DNA of 64,000 nucleotides from Leuctra nigra (GCA_934045905.1 OW203768.1:30161060-30225059); one strand, 5' to 3'; positions 1-12,550 are shown, counted from the stretch's first letter. The notes: a model not told the origin generated them from the letters alone. Numbers and translations: made by a program.

Positions 1-1471
1 GCAGTCCCGGCGAACAATCAGACCTGTCACAACAAATTGACATGGGTTGATATCCATCCACATCATTAGTTACAAATATTCTTTTAATGCGTTTTTGCTC
101 AAAATGATTTAGAATTCGGCATATTATTATACGACTATACATTTGAATGTCATACCTCTTTTAAATTTAAAAAATGGTCAATATTTGACTAAACTACGGA
201 AAACAGTGTATCACTGCAAGTGCAAATACAGTTGGAAATTCGATTTGTCGCGGTTTATAGCCCATAATAAAGTTGCGTTTGTTTGTTTGTTTGTTTCATG
301 AAGTTATATAAACGATCGACCAGACAGAGAATAATTGCAAGATTGTATGACGCAACTCCAATTGCATTCATTCAATATTATTGGACAAACATTGATTCTT
401 CAAATCAATAGCAGTGCATGAATAATTCAAATAATAGTCTCAAATTTTAACAACGAATGAAGATGAATGAATCGCCGTGTTTCCAAGCAGTTTGTGTGCA
501 GCGTCTGATGATTTTATGTTACAATACACAATTTGAATATCATGATGTTCAAATACATCATCAAAGAAACGTAATAATTTGATAGCTAATTTATTAGTTT
601 CTTTGGGGTAAATAAAGTTTTATCTTGCAAGATTGTCTAATATCTGATCATTGCTAAGGAATGCGGATGTGACGGCGGATCTTGAATGACTCAATAGTTA
701 TAGAGATATTTAGGAAATATTATCACCAATGTTTATCTTTTAGTATACAGCTGACTCTTGTTGACTGTCATTAAATTTGGGGGTTGAGATTCTACTCGAG
801 GACGATATTGTCGACATTAATTTGCATCAGTGGGTGTTATTGACAAACTTTCAAGATAAAACTTTATTTACCACAAATAAACTAATAAATTAGCTATCAT
901 TTTATCACGTTTCTTTGATGATGTACCTATTTGAACATCATGATATTCAAATTGTGTATTGTAACACAAAATCATCAGACGCTGCACACACACTGCTTGG
1001 AAACACGGCGATTCATTCATCTTCATTCGTTGTTAAAATTTGCGACTATAATTTGAATTATTCATGCACAACTTTTGATTTGAAGAATCAATGTTTGTCC
1101 AATAATATTGAATGAATGCAATTGGAGTTGCGTCATACAATCTAGCAATTATTCGCTGTCTGGTCGATCGTTTATATAACTTCATGAAACAAACAAACAA
1201 ACACAACTTTATTATGGGCTATAAACCGCGACAAATCGAATTTCAAACTGTATTTGCAGTCCTTTTTCCGTAGTTTAGTCAAATATTGACCGTTTTTTAA
1301 ATTTAAAAGAGGTATGACATTCAATTTTAAGGCAGGATAATAATCTGACAAAAACTAAATCATTTTGAGCAAAAACGCAACAAAATAATATTTGTAACTA
1401 ATGAGGTGGTTGGATATCGACCCATGTCAATTTGTTTTGACAGGTCTTGTTGTTCAGCGAGATTGCAGGTC
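1..1471. repeat. Giant imperfect palindrome (foldback-like element)
   Basis: The first ~632 bases and bases ~845-1471 are imperfect reverse complements, separated by a ~210-base spacer. Examples: the ATGGGTTGATATCC stretch near 45-60 mirrors GGATATCGACCCAT near 1412, and TTTGTTTGTTTGTTTCATG near 282 mirrors CATGAAACAAACAAACAAA near 1183. The left arm may continue past the window edge. No coding capacity is seen; the short ORF in the right arm is chance. Long inverted arms with a small spacer fit a foldback-type DNA transposon or an inverted segmental duplication. No target duplication can be tested because the left edge is cut. Confidence 0.8.
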
Positions 1472-1938
1472 GCCAGCGTGGTAGCATGGTGGGGGAAGGT
1501 TCAGTAGGGGTGGAAATTATACCTGGGGTCCAACTTGCCCTGTCGCTTACTGTAGTCTCGCCCATTGAATGTATATTTTGGGACCACCCAGTATTTATAT
1601 CACATGTAAATTGTACGTAGGAACTCGTTCAGCTTTCAAGCAACGCTTTCAAATAAAACGGAATTCAATTGAAAGGACAAACGAAGTATCAACATTTAGC
1701 AACGCATTTACATAATATTAATAATATTGTTATAACTTGTTGAATTAAAATGTTGTCTCAAACACATATCAAGTCTCACCATCACCATCAAGTCATGACT
1801 TATTCAAGCAATGACTGATCTTGCAAACTGTGATCATTGATTGCAGAGATTCACCAATTGCAATTGTTGCTAAGGTGATTTGCAGAAGCTTTTGGTATTG
1901 TCGTGTCCATTCCTTGATTTTCTTAATAGTATTATCTA
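1472..1938. other. Unassigned AT-rich spacer
   Basis: No gene, RNA or repeat family could be recognised here. It separates the giant palindrome from the first family A copy. Confidence 0.5.
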
Positions 1939-2340
1939 TCCCATTAAAAAACACTTCGTGTAAAAATAACAGCCAAGTCTCTTCAACTAAAAAAAAATAT
2001 ATGAAATCTAAAAATTCTGCACTGAAAAGTAGTGATATCAAAAAATGAGCCAAGTCAAAACTTTATTTGAAAATCAAAAAATACTTGGCGCATCGTGTAT
2101 ATAAAAAGCTTGGAAGTATAGGCCAATTATAAAATATACATAAAATATCCATATACATAGTACACCTATAATGCCCTAAAAAAACGATGCGCCAAGTATT
2201 TTTTGATTTTCAAATAAAGTTTTGACTTGGCTCATTTTTTGATATCACTACTTTTCAGTGCAGAATTTTTAGATTTCATATTTTTTTTTAGTTGAAAAGA
2301 CTTGGCTGTTATTTTTACACGAAGTGTTTTTTAATGGGAT
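1939..2340. repeat. ~400-bp palindromic module P at the 5' end of family A
   Basis: Two ~155-base arms are near-perfect reverse complements. The outer ends read CCCATTAAAAAACACTTCG and its complement; the inner ends read TACTTGGCGCATCGT and ACGATGCGCCAAGTA. A short AT-rich centre separates them. The same module occurs at 19185, 28019, 30508-32690 (several), 33621 and 52439, so it is usually but not always attached to a family A body. Confidence 0.85.
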
Positions 2341-3760
2341 ATCACTACTTTTTTTAGTTTATTCTTACAACTTGTGACAATCGAATGAACAATTACTATA
2401 TCCTTAAAAAAAATCACCCTTTACAATTTGGTTATTTTCATGAAGAATAGCAAAGGTTTCATTCCAATCGGTCAACCAAGTTCCGAGATATGGCAACATA
2501 TCCGTTGTCAAAATGGCTGCTGAACTTTCTGCACTGCCACATAGAATTTATAACTATAAATGATGTGTATCATTTTAAGCTTTCTGAATATGTATTTATT
2601 GTATAGGAGGGGATTATAATAATTTTTAAATTTGAATGACGTCATTTCCGGTCTCATAAATAGGAACATTCTAGTTTGACTGTTCCTATTCCATAGAGAT
2701 GGCCTTCCGAATCGTTTAGCGCTAGTTTCATACCGATCTGTCAACCAGTTTTCGAGATATGGCGTTTCTTCCGGTTTCAAAATGGCTGCTGAAATCACTG
2801 ACTCCTTGAATTATAATTTAAACATGATTACATTTTATTATAAGCTGTCTGAAATAGTATATTTATTGCATCAACATGTAAATTTGTGAGATTCTTAAAA
2901 AGTGTGACGTCATTTCCAGTTTTGGTATGGAAAACTGCAAATATTATTGATGATAATACATAAAGTTGACCGTCTAAATTGTTTAGCGCTGGTTTCGTTC
3001 AAATCTATTTAGCCGTTATTGATATATGATGTCACTTCCGGTTTGAAAATGGCGGCTTCCGGTTGGTTTTATAACAAGTCAAATGAGATATCAAAAGTAC
3101 ATACGTTACATAAATATCAAAATAATCGGATCAAATTTGTTGCCGAAATGCCAATCGATGTATTTCAAATTTCATGACGTCATTTCCGGTTTCGTTAACA
3201 TAAATTTTAGTCTGTTGCTATTTATAATCCATAAAGTTGACCGTCCGAATTGTTTGGCGCTATTTTCGTTCCAATCGTCTCAGCCGTTGTCGAGATATGA
3301 TGTCACTTCCGGTTTCAAAATGGCGGCACAAAAAAAGTCAAAGGGGGGAGGGCAAATCAGACACCAAAAGTGCACACGTGGTAAAAATGTGAGATCAATC
3401 GGTTCAGCCGTTTAGGTTGTGGCCTGTTTACCGGATTTGAATTCCAGGAGACTACTATACTACTGAGATTATTATCATTATTATTATTATTATGAAAACC
3501 GCTTTAAAACACGGTTTTCACGGCCCTCTAGCTCGCAAAGGGCGTAACCTATTGTTCCCAAATTTGGTATATGTTGTAGGGTGGGCCATTGCTCGAAATT
3601 GAGATATTTCCCAACAATGTGAGATTCCCCAATTTTAAGATCCAGTAGGCCGAAAATGCCACTTTGATGCCTACAGTAAAAGTGGGTTTGCTCCAGCCTT
3701 TATATGAGAGTGTCCGCGCGCCGTACGACTTGGCTGGCGTGGAGCGACCGCTCCACTAGA
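1939..3760 (+). mobile_element. Family A Helitron-like element, copy A1
   Basis: Complete non-coding copy. It starts TCCCATTAAAAAAC directly after an A, opens with a ~400-bp palindrome (1939-2340), and runs through degenerate ~270-bp monomers that each carry TGACGTCA next to a TTCCGG core and an AAAATGGCGGC box. It passes a short ATT microsatellite near 3475 and ends with the perfect hairpin GTGGAGCG-AC-CGCTCCAC then TAGA, followed by T. The same architecture recurs at 19185, 27093, 32692, 33785, 39613 and 52439. A|T flanks, no TSD, a TC start and a 3' hairpin with CTAG point to a non-autonomous Helitron/HINE-like family; the class is inferred. Confidence 0.75.
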
Positions 3761-5160
3761 TCTTGTATTGCTATCTTTGTTACATTTGCCATAATTGGCT
3801 TAATAAAATATACTAAATACTCTGTTATTTACTGTTTAATGTGATTTTATAATCAATTGAGAAGTATCAATAATTATTTATTGTCAGTTTAAAAATATCA
3901 ACCGATGTGAAAAAATGCTAAAAGTCATTCAATACTATTAAAAAAAGGAAAAGAAAATGCATTCACACAAATCAATCAACAAAAATAAAAAAAATAATTT
4001 AATCTGTTATGATTACAATGTGAATAATTGCCAATATTGGCTTTATACCAAATACTCTGTTATTTCACTGTTTATATTGAGTGTTTATGTACAAATTATT
4101 GCCTGAAAGTTTGTAAAGGTAATTTGTACAAGCCATTGGGAAAGGTGTCCCATTCAGATGTTCTCTAAATGATGTGATAGTAGTAGTATTATCTTCTTGC
4201 TATTGTTATCTTTGTAATAACATTTGCCATAATTATGGCCTTCATACCAAAACTCTGTGTTTCACTTATACAGTGGAATAATAGAACCAATTCTCAAAAA
4301 TTTTAATATCGTAATTTAAAAACATCAACAGAAACTAATAAAAAATCAGGAAATGTGTTGATAAAGTCAATCAACACAATTTAAAAATATGTGTAAAAAT
4401 TAAAAAAAAAAAAACAGTTTTAAAAATCAACACAATTAAAAAAAGCAATGCGTGATTCTGTGATGATTTCTCTGTGCTAGTATTACGATTGCCATGATTG
4501 GCCTTTTATACCAAGTACATTGTTATTTCATTGCTTACATTGAAGTTTCAATTGCAAATTTTGCCAAGTATTAAGGTGATTTGTACAAGACCTTGTCCTA
4601 TCAATTATGTGATACCCTGTGATTATTTACTATGCTAATTGAAGTATTATATACCTTAAGCTATTGCTCATTTTATTAGGTACAACATTTTACCAAAATA
4701 CTCTGTTATTTCACTGCTTACAGTGATTATTTTAAGTAATGAAGAAATCTAATGACATTATTAATTGTACATTTTGTAAATAACAACACATATAAAAATT
4801 AAATTTTCATAAAAATCAATGTAAGCAAGAGATTAAAAGATGGTGCACTTATGAAAATCAATCAGTAAGACAAAAAACAAAAATGCGCCCATAAATATCA
4901 ATTAACATCAGTAAAAAAACAAACAAAAATAAAGATGCATCCACACAAATCAATCCATACAAATAAGTAAAAACAAAAAGATGATGCATTCATGATGATG
5001 AAGAACTGTGGTTTATGTGAAGTAAAACCACTATTATCATGTAAATTCCAAGTATCCAACAATGATGATGGCATGAAGACAACAATGATGTTTACCACTT
5101 CAAAATGGTGCCTCAGACACCTTTCATTTATCAACATAAACTGGCATTTTGACTCATTCA
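3761..5160. repeat. Degenerate ~200-260-bp tandem repeat, AT-rich
   Basis: Five diverged units share a block resembling ACCAAATACTCTGTTATTTC followed by ACTGCTTACA. Blocks begin near 3810, 4048, 4240, 4500 and 4693. Between blocks lie AAATCAATCAACA-like AT-rich stretches. No coding signal. It directly abuts the 3' end of copy A1. Confidence 0.55.
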
Positions 5161-7525
5161 AGGCATGAAAAAGTTTTTCAAACTGTGATTTTCCAAGCTA
5201 TTTTTTATTTCTCTTTGCTTTCTCTTCTCTGCGATGCATTCGTCAATTACTGTGTTGTGAGCCAAGCCAACTTTCACGTGTAAATTCACATGGATATTCT
5301 TAGAAATGTTAAGTAGACAGCAAGCAGTCGAGAGAGAGAGAGAAGTCACATGACTTGTGACTCTTGAATTTGTCGAAATATCGAGGTTCAGTGAAAAACC
5401 TTGAAACAAATAGGCTTGAACACAGAGACCTAGCTCACCAGCACAGCTGGAAAGGGGTACCTCTGTGTCAGCCAACTTGAGTAAATTCAAAGAAATATAA
5501 CATAATTTTTTAAAATATAATAAAAGTATCAACTTTGCAGACAATGACGCTTGAACAGAGACCTAGCTTACAGCAATGTGAATCACTGCTGAGAGGTTCC
5601 TTTAAGTCTCTTGCAGAGTCAATAAATAATACATTCAGAGAAAGAATGTGATTTAATTCAGTTATTGCAGAAAGTACATTTTAAAGTATCAAACATTTTG
5701 ATTGCTGTTGTCGCTTGTTACCTATGTTGAATTGACGTGATTGACAGAGGATGGTTTCTAATATAAATCACCTGTTATATTTACGGGTTTTAGCCCAGGC
5801 AGTTGTTTGCACACACAGTCACGGACAGAAGGGGATGGGGAGATGCTGGAATGCGGTTCTAGCTTCCCTTGCCTCACACTCACTTTCACTGTCCATAGGG
5901 GTTGGGGGAGATGATGGAATGCGGAACCATGAGAATGAATATATTCATTGTGGCCGATTGTATTGGATTTTATATTTTCTCATCATATATTTGCAAGTAT
6001 CAGACCAGCTGTTGGTCACTAGTGTTCTTATTTCCACTTGAATCAGTTTGTCAGTAAATCAGTAGCAAAATGTCTATTCAGTTAAATGTATTATCCCCAA
6101 ACATGCATTTTATGTGGAATATTTTAAGTTTGTTAAACTCAAAACATGTCATTTCACGAGAAAAAATGGAAAAATTGGAATAATAGATCGGAAAATTTCC
6201 GAAATATTCCATTTTCAGTGTTTCACATCCCTATTATTATTAGTATTATTAGAGTAATTTTATAAGTTTTAAGAGCAATTGTTGTTATTTTATATTATTA
6301 TGTGGTGGTGATTGAATGTGTTGAGTATTACTAATTACATTGTTACCAAATATTTATTTATTTGCGTTATTCTCATATCTCAATAATATTCTGTCTATTC
6401 ATGTCAATGTTTTGTCATTATATTTGTAATGTTGACGTAGTTACCTTTTATTTAATCCTTGATTAAATTATATTTGAGCGATCTATCCTTCATTTCGATC
6501 CTTTTGTTATTGAACCATTTCCAGTACGGTCGGTGACAGGCAAAGATGAACCCGCGCTAGCATGGGCCGGCCGGCCTATACCTGGCAATGCTAAACAGGG
6601 TTCATCTTTGCCTGTCACTGACCATAGTTGTCCGACTTGCAGATAATAAGTAGGTATTTGCCCTTCTCTTCATAATCATAATACACTGTTAGGGAAGTTG
6701 CTATTAAATAATTAGTCTAAAGTACAGTTAGTTTTGGACATATAAAAGCATGATCAAGTTCACTATAGTTCAAAATTTCCAAATGTTAAGTTAACTGCAA
6801 TTTTATCACTGTAGAAGAATAATTAGGACTTGGAATAAACTGCAGCAGTTTAAAGTTTACTTAGTAAAAGGGTTATTCAACCATAAACATATTGCATTTT
6901 TTCGTAACCAATATGAAAAATTTCAAATATTAAATGTAGAATCGGGCTACAATGATTTGTCTTTCCAATGGTGTTAGGTGAGTGTTAGAAATATGGACCC
7001 TTATTTAATATCCATTTAGGCTTTGACTTCAGTGGTGGACTTGCATTGTTCTCCTAGTCCAAGGCTATTCCCGCAATGTTATTGATATAGCTATGACCTG
7101 GACTTCAAATGACCGTACTAGTGGTTTGTGATATTAAATATGGGTCATGAACTATGAGAGAAGTTCCATTTCCGGTAAAATCACAAGTAACCGCAGGTAG
7201 AATAGTTAATGTCAGCTTAACATTTCTGCCGGCCGCGTTGTTTTGACGCAGGTGGAAGCTGATTGGTCGAACTCGGTCACGTGTTGAAATCGCTGCGTAT
7301 CGCACGACGACGAAGCTATGGTTTGTATCGAATGCTCGCTTGGAAAGCAAGCCGGCCGATCAACATAGCGGTAACAAGTTCACAGCCCACGCTCAAAGGG
7401 CTGCGTGAAAACAAATGAAATCAAGCAGTCGGGTAATTTGTTGGAAATAAAAATATTCCTTGCTAAAAAGAGGCCGTCCCAATAGGGAAGTCTCATGAAA
7501 TTTTATTCTAGTACATTTCTATAAA
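5161..7525. other. Unassigned stretch with two small local duplications
   Basis: No gene recognised. Two local near-duplications are visible: an AGAGACCTAGCT-centred segment occurs near 5423 and 5552, and a GGAGATGNTGGAATGCGG segment occurs near 5840 and 5908. A perfect-looking ~100-bp hairpin is listed separately at 6525-6626. The rest is AT-rich with no supportable feature. Confidence 0.5.
6525..6626. repeat. Compact hairpin element with 29-base arms
   Basis: Left arm 6525-6553 and right arm 6598-6626 are reverse complements with two or three mismatches; the core GACAGGCAAAGATGAACCC matches GGGTTCATCTTTGCCTGTC. The 44-base loop is GC-rich (GGGCCGGCCGGCC). It may be a miniature inverted-repeat element or a transcribed hairpin. 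No flanking duplication was recognised. Confidence 0.7.
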
Positions 7526-7645
7526 CTAGGAAAACGCTCAGTGTAACGCGTTGATGAGCGAGCACGGGTACGTGCAAATTCTGGAACCGGAAATGCGTAC
7601 ACAACGCACAGAAAACATATACAACCATATTGAATTGATTATGAT

Positions 7646-8052
7646 CAGTGCTCGAAGTAGGAATTAAATAGTGGCGGTATGGTAACATAAGAATACCACG
7701 TGAGGGGGGGGGGGGGTACGATATTAGATGAGGGTCCAGATTCCAGAATTACACTGACAACCATTGTCATGTCATTAGTTAGATTAGTCTTTTACCTTGA
7801 TGAAACAACTAAATTAAATAATGCATTTTACTTTATCTTGTAGTGGATGTTCATAGTTCATAGTTATGCTTGAAATATGCAGTCAAAAGATAACCATGAA
7901 ATACGAGTAAATTAGAATATAAAATTACGTTAATGTCCAAGAATATCTGATTTTAAGTATTCCGTTTTTCTGAGAAGTAACAATATGAAATCAAATGTGT
8001 AAAGAAGAACCGGTATACCATACCGTCCCATACCGGCCCACTTCGAGCACTG
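7646..8052. mobile_element. hAT-type MITE with ATTATGAT target duplication
   Basis: Terminal inverted repeats begin CAGTGCTCGAAGT at both ends (7646 and, reversed, 8052). The flanks are an identical 8-bp duplication ATTATGAT at 7638-7645 and 8053-8060. CAG-start TIRs with 8-bp duplications are the hAT superfamily signature. The 407-bp element includes a run of G near 7706 and has no transposase. Confidence 0.9.
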
Positions 8053-8283
8053 ATTATGATATCAACTTAAAAGTAGGTATATGCTTTTCATCGAAACTTT
8101 AAAATAGCATCTAAGCACCTGGTTCATAAAGCAAATCAGAATCAATTCAATTGGCACTGGAAAACATTCATTTCGATACTTCATTACTGACAGATATTAA
8201 AAATGTCAATAAGTTCAAACGTTCTTAACTGATTGAGATGAAATTTTGTAAAATAAGAGACAATATTGGTCTTAATGATCATG

Positions 8284-8845
8284 CAAAATATGAGTTTGAT
8301 CAGAATTATCGAAGACCGTTTTCATTTTTCAGCCTATCAGGAGATATTTATTTAATTTTTAACCAATGAATGGATTTCAAAAAAAATATGGTGTGCAAAC
8401 AGAGAAGGTTGGTTTTACATGTGTGCAAAATTTCAGCTCGATCAAAGAAAAACTCTGAGCTGTATAGCCAAAATATGATTTTGATCAGATTTATCGAAGA
8501 CCAGTTTCATTTTTCAACCTACCATCAGGAGATGTTTATTTAAATTTTAGCCAATTGATAAATTTCAAAAAAATTTGGGGTCTGCAAACAGAAAAGTTTG
8601 TCTCTACATGTGTGCAAAATTTCAGCTCGATCGAGGAAAAACTCTAGACATGTACAGCCAAAATATGAGTTTGATCAGATTTGTCGAAGACCATTTTCAC
8701 TTTTCAACCTATCAGGAGATGTTTATTTAAATTTTAACCAATCAGTAGATTTCAAAAAAATTAGGGTCTGCAACGCCCAGAGAATGTCCAAACACGTGTG
8801 CAAAATTTCAGCTCGATCGAAGAAAAACTCTGACCTGTATATCGT
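8284..8845. repeat. Three ~187-bp direct repeats inside the B copy
   Basis: CAAAATATGA starts units near 8284, 8469 and 8659. Each unit continues with a GATCAGATTTATCGAAGACC-like block and a GTGTGCAAAATTTCAGCTCG block. Units are clearly diverged from one another. Such internal arrays are common in non-autonomous rolling-circle elements. Confidence 0.8.
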
Positions 8846-8949
8846 CAGTAACAGAAAAAAACAAAAACAAAAAAACAAAAAAAAACAAAAAAAAAAACAG
8901 AGGTCCGTGCCAAATAAGCCAAAAGGAGACGCTCGCTTCGCTCGCTCAA

Positions 8950-9990
8950 TAAACACAAATAATGATGACAAATACACCTTATTACCTGTGAAATCTTAAA
9001 TTTTCATTCATAAAAATCGAGTTCAAATATCATATGATTTTTGGCGGGAAAAACGGCTTTTAACAAGAATCAGAACTGTGATGTCATTTCCAAGTCTTGA
9101 ACATTGTGTTGACATGGGGATTCCCTTGTTGCCATGGCAATATAGCAAACTGTGATGTCATTGCCAATTTTCCTGTTTTTAAATGAGAGGAGATCTATCA
9201 AACTTTGTAAATTAATTACATGAGAACTATTCGTCCAACAACAAAAATAATACCACATCTGTGTTCAGCAACATCTCAACTTTCATAAAATAAATATTAT
9301 TCTGAATTATAATCTTCACGAGACTTCCCTATTCCCATGTTAAACAGTGGTAAATTTGTAAAACAATAAGTGGGCGGACACTTTGACTTTGAGATTTTAA
9401 GGGAAACATCTTTGCCTACAAAAACAATAGGGGGTTTGGGGGGAGGGCCCTCCAATGTCTTGCAGATCAGGGGCGCATAGCCCCGGGAAAATTTTGAACT
9501 TCAGGATCAAATTTGGTGCCTTTCTACGAGATTTGTACAATTATAAGCCAAGTTTTTCTTCCATGAAAATAAGTTGGTGGTTGGAAGGCGGCTGTAGTAT
9601 ATTATGATGCAATGACGTAGTTATGACGCAAGGCTAGGCAAGCCAAGATGGCGACTAGTAAATAAAGTCTTGTTGTAGTGCCTCCAAGGAAAGTGTAAAT
9701 ACTTGTCACCTAAGTCATCAGTCATGTCCACTTCACCTGGATCACATACACAACAGCGGCCACCCTCGTCAGCCCCCTAATTAACCACTGATAGATAAGT
9801 TACCTACTGAAAGTTTGTCTCCCAAGCCCCACATTTGGAACGGTAGGTCCTAGTCATCATTTACTATTTTGACTGTTTAAAGCAATGGGGACGATCAATA
9901 TAAATGCAGTCTTTTTAAATTTTACACAATTTTGCAAAGAAATTACGAATTACTAGAAGACTGTTTCACCATGACAACATAACTCTGTCC
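8950..9990. other. Unassigned stretch with a hAT-related fragment
   Basis: Bases ~9425-9570 (GGGGGGAGGGCCC, then AGCCCCGG, then TTGAACTTCAG) resemble parts of both arms of the hAT element at 10930-11937 and are probably a decayed relative. The rest shows no gene or RNA. A-to-purine-rich single-base runs near 8860-8900 belong to the end of the preceding B copy. Confidence 0.5.
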
Positions 9991-10294
9991 AAGGTAGAAT
10001 GGCGGAAGTTCATTTTAATTATTCTTGAGGTGAACTAAAAACAAGTGTTTTTGGGTTCATCCCATTCCCATGATGCAACAATATACTATAGAGCTATCTC
10101 TGAGCGTAGAGATGGTTATACCATGGGTTCATCCAATCTTATTTGCAATGACCTGTGCCATTCATTATGTGCGAGAATACTTCAATAATTGGACCTCCTT
10201 AGGTATTTCTTGACATCAGTCAAAATGGCAATTGATAGATTTCCAATGTAAAATCAAACATGGAGATAATTCACTTCCGGCCTTCTACCTCTAA
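9991..10294. mobile_element. Small inverted-repeat element H, copy 1
   Basis: Left end AAGGTAGAATGGCGGAAGTT mirrors right end ACTTCCGGCCTTCTACCT. A second diverged copy lies at 12551-12791. Both are non-coding and look like MITEs. No clear flanking duplication could be read. Confidence 0.55.
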
Positions 10295-10493
10295 GGTAGG
10301 CACAGAATTAAAGGTAGCTATGGAATTGTTATGCACGTAGGAATGATTAATTATGACTGGAGGTTGAGTATATAATTACATGTATTAGTGAAGAATAGAA
10401 ATTAATTACAGTTGGGAATAATGGACAATGCTGATGACATTCAATCAGGGCCGGTGAATTTTGCTTTGGAGTTTCAGTAACTCCTATATGGCA

Positions 10494-10600
10494 TTATTTG
10501 CGTGGCTTGCAGAGAATACGTAGCGTGCAGTAATAGAGGAACTCCACAACACTGAGGAGACTGACGCCAAGAAACAGCCCAAGAAGACCCCCAATATAAG
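10494..10600 (-). CDS. Terminal exon of a DEG/ENaC (pickpocket-type) sodium channel gene
   Basis: Read on the minus strand, the acceptor TTATGTTTCAG (ending at 10601) opens a 35-codon exon that stops with TAA at 10494-10496. It encodes AYIGGLLGLFLGVSLLSVVE followed by FLYYCTLRILCKPRK (the first Ala codon is completed from the previous exon). GGLLGLFLGxSxLSxVE is the conserved second transmembrane segment of DEG/ENaC channels, which lines the pore of these trimeric amiloride-sensitive cation channels. The cytoplasmic tail is short, as in many insect ppk proteins. Upstream exons should lie at higher coordinates; I did not recognise any, and hAT elements sit in the presumed intron. It could be a stranded pseudo-exon, but intact frame, acceptor and stop argue for a real exon. 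Confidence 0.8.
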
Positions 10601-10921
10601 CTGAAACATAACGGAACGTACAAATCAAAATTAGTAATGGTCTGCAAATTGGAAATCCAAATAGTCACGAAAAGGGACGAAAAGGGAGTAGATGTTAACA
10701 CTTGATAAAGTACTCCAGTGTGTGGCATTATTTAGTAATGGGTCGCTACTATCTGATTTTTATAAAATTCTGTTAGTGATAAGACAAATTTCAAAACAAA
10801 ACAACTTTGAAGAACAGTGCGCTTTCGCTTACCCATGAATTCTTAATTTGCAAATCAATACTGGCATTTTCTGGTATTTCATTGGAAAGTTTGTATTCAA
10901 TATTTAATTGTGGAGACGTTA
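10601..10921. other. Presumed intron beside the channel exon
   Basis: No coding signal beyond the exon. Bases ~10716-10835 resemble 55535-55655 (GTGTGGCATTATTTAG, AAATTCTGTTAGTG, ACTTTGAAGAA, GCG), so a dispersed repeat fragment lies immediately upstream of the exon. Confidence 0.45.
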
Positions 10922-10929
10922 TACCGAGG

Positions 10930-11937
10930 CAGGCGCGTAGGAACTAAATTTGCAAGGGGGGGGGGGGGGGAGAATAATATTGTAAAAGAACTTGAGCTGG
11001 AAACACTGGTGTGCACGAAGACAATGGGGGGTCTAGGGGGAGGGCCCCCCAGCAAAATGCGGGTCCGGGGCGCGTATTTCCAAAGTATACCCAGCCCCAG
11101 CGCACCGTCGACTGATTGGTGTGTCTTGGTCACGTGGTCAATGGTTGATGATCACCTCAGTTGCGAAACAGAAAGTTATCTGTCAAAACATCTCAACCCA
11201 TCAATGTCAAAGAGAAATACGTTAGGTTATCCGCAGAGGAAACGAATAAGATACTAATTAAATGTGCATCTTTAAATGTTTATAATGCCTGAGTAGTTGG
11301 ACACATTTTATCTCACAAAAGTAAGTGTCAATTCACACCACACTTTCAGTGACTGACATTTTGTATTTTGCAAATAGCGGTGTGAATAATCTTAGTACAT
11401 GTAGATGAGTGATACAATAAAATCGTATCCGAGTTCTGAATTAGGTACCCAAGGTCAACGTTTCAAGCATAGTAGTAGGTAATGACAATAAGATTGTAAT
11501 ATGATATCGATAAGATTGTAGATCTCAATGTCCAAGTCATCCATGAGGACAGACATCAATGAAAGGATTTTCTCACATTATATTTCGAAAATATTCTTTC
11601 TTAGTACGTGGGTAGAGATGCTTTGACAGATAACTTTCAGTTTCGCAACCAAGGTGATCATTTAATCATGGACCGCGTAAGCAAGACACACCAATCATGG
11701 AGACGGTGCGCTGGGGCTGGGTATACTTTGGAAATACGCGTCCGGCGTGCACAGCCCCGGAATTTTTTTGAACTTCAGACATCAATTTGGTGCATTTCTA
11801 TACGCGATTTTAACACTTTTTAGGCAATTTTTTTTCTTGACACATAAATGCATAAGAACATAGGGAGGGGAATTGTATCAGAGGGGGGGGGGGGATTTTC
11901 CCCCATTCCCCCACCCCCCTCCCTTCCTACGCGCCTG
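10930..11937. mobile_element. hAT-type non-autonomous element with TACCGAGG target duplication
   Basis: Both ends read CAGGCGCGTAGGA (inverted). The flanks are identical 8-bp duplications TACCGAGG at 10922-10929 and 11938-11945. Inside each end is a long run of G (or C) and then imperfect inverted arms of ~250-300 bases (GGGGCTGGGTATACTTTGGA near 11714 mirrors TCCAAAGTATACCCAGCCCC near 11080). No transposase. Fresh, exact duplication suggests a relatively recent insertion, probably within the intron upstream of the DEG/ENaC exon. Confidence 0.92.
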
Positions 11938-11945
11938 TACCGAGG

Positions 11946-12550
11946 CCATGTTTCATTCAATTGTAGAAACAATCTGTGAGATTTTTTGCCAAAAACAAAG
12001 TCCGGCGGTTAGTTCCTACTCTGACCGCAAGATGGTGCTGCCAGAGAAAATTGCAAAAATGTAGATTGAACAAAAGTGACGTGTATGGGATATGTCCATC
12101 TCTCTCGCACTCATACGGTGACGTCATCATTTAGTATTTACCAAGGAGTTTTATAGTATTCGCGTTTAACAGACCCTCTAGGCAGCGCTAGTGTCGATGG
12201 GGGCGTAGCTCAAGATGGTCGCCAAAATCGTATGATTGCCTGCTTCTAACAGGTGTCACGTTGCGGTATAATGTTCATTTATTTATTATCTCGAATTATG
12301 AAAGCATCGGCAATAGAAATATACTCTGTTATGATATTGCTAACAATTTTCAGCAGCTATTATGAAGGTGGGGCCATATTTAATGCGAAACATTTAATAA
12401 TGTGATGATATTACCGCGATGTTAGAAGACTGCAGTTAGAATAGTGTTCCTCTGGCTGCAAACTTATATTTTGCTTATTAGTGTGTATGTATTGTTTGTT
12501 TTTACATGAGGTAGTTATGAATATTTATATAAATAATGTCTTGCTCAGAT
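11946..12550. other. Unassigned stretch
   Basis: No gene, RNA or recognised repeat. Overall AT-rich, with short GC-richer patches near 12000-12040 and 12180-12240. Confidence 0.5.

Larger units (their letters stand above)
7526..8949 (-). mobile_element. Family B Helitron-like element (long subfamily) carrying a hAT insertion
   Basis: Read on the minus strand it begins TTGAGCGAGCG (8949 downwards) after A and ends with the AACGC/GCGTT hairpin and CTAG (7526-7529) before T. This copy has three ~187-bp internal direct repeats (8284-8845) and is split by a hAT element at 7646-8052. It is non-coding. The ORFs covering it are artefacts of the repeat sequence. Confidence 0.7.
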
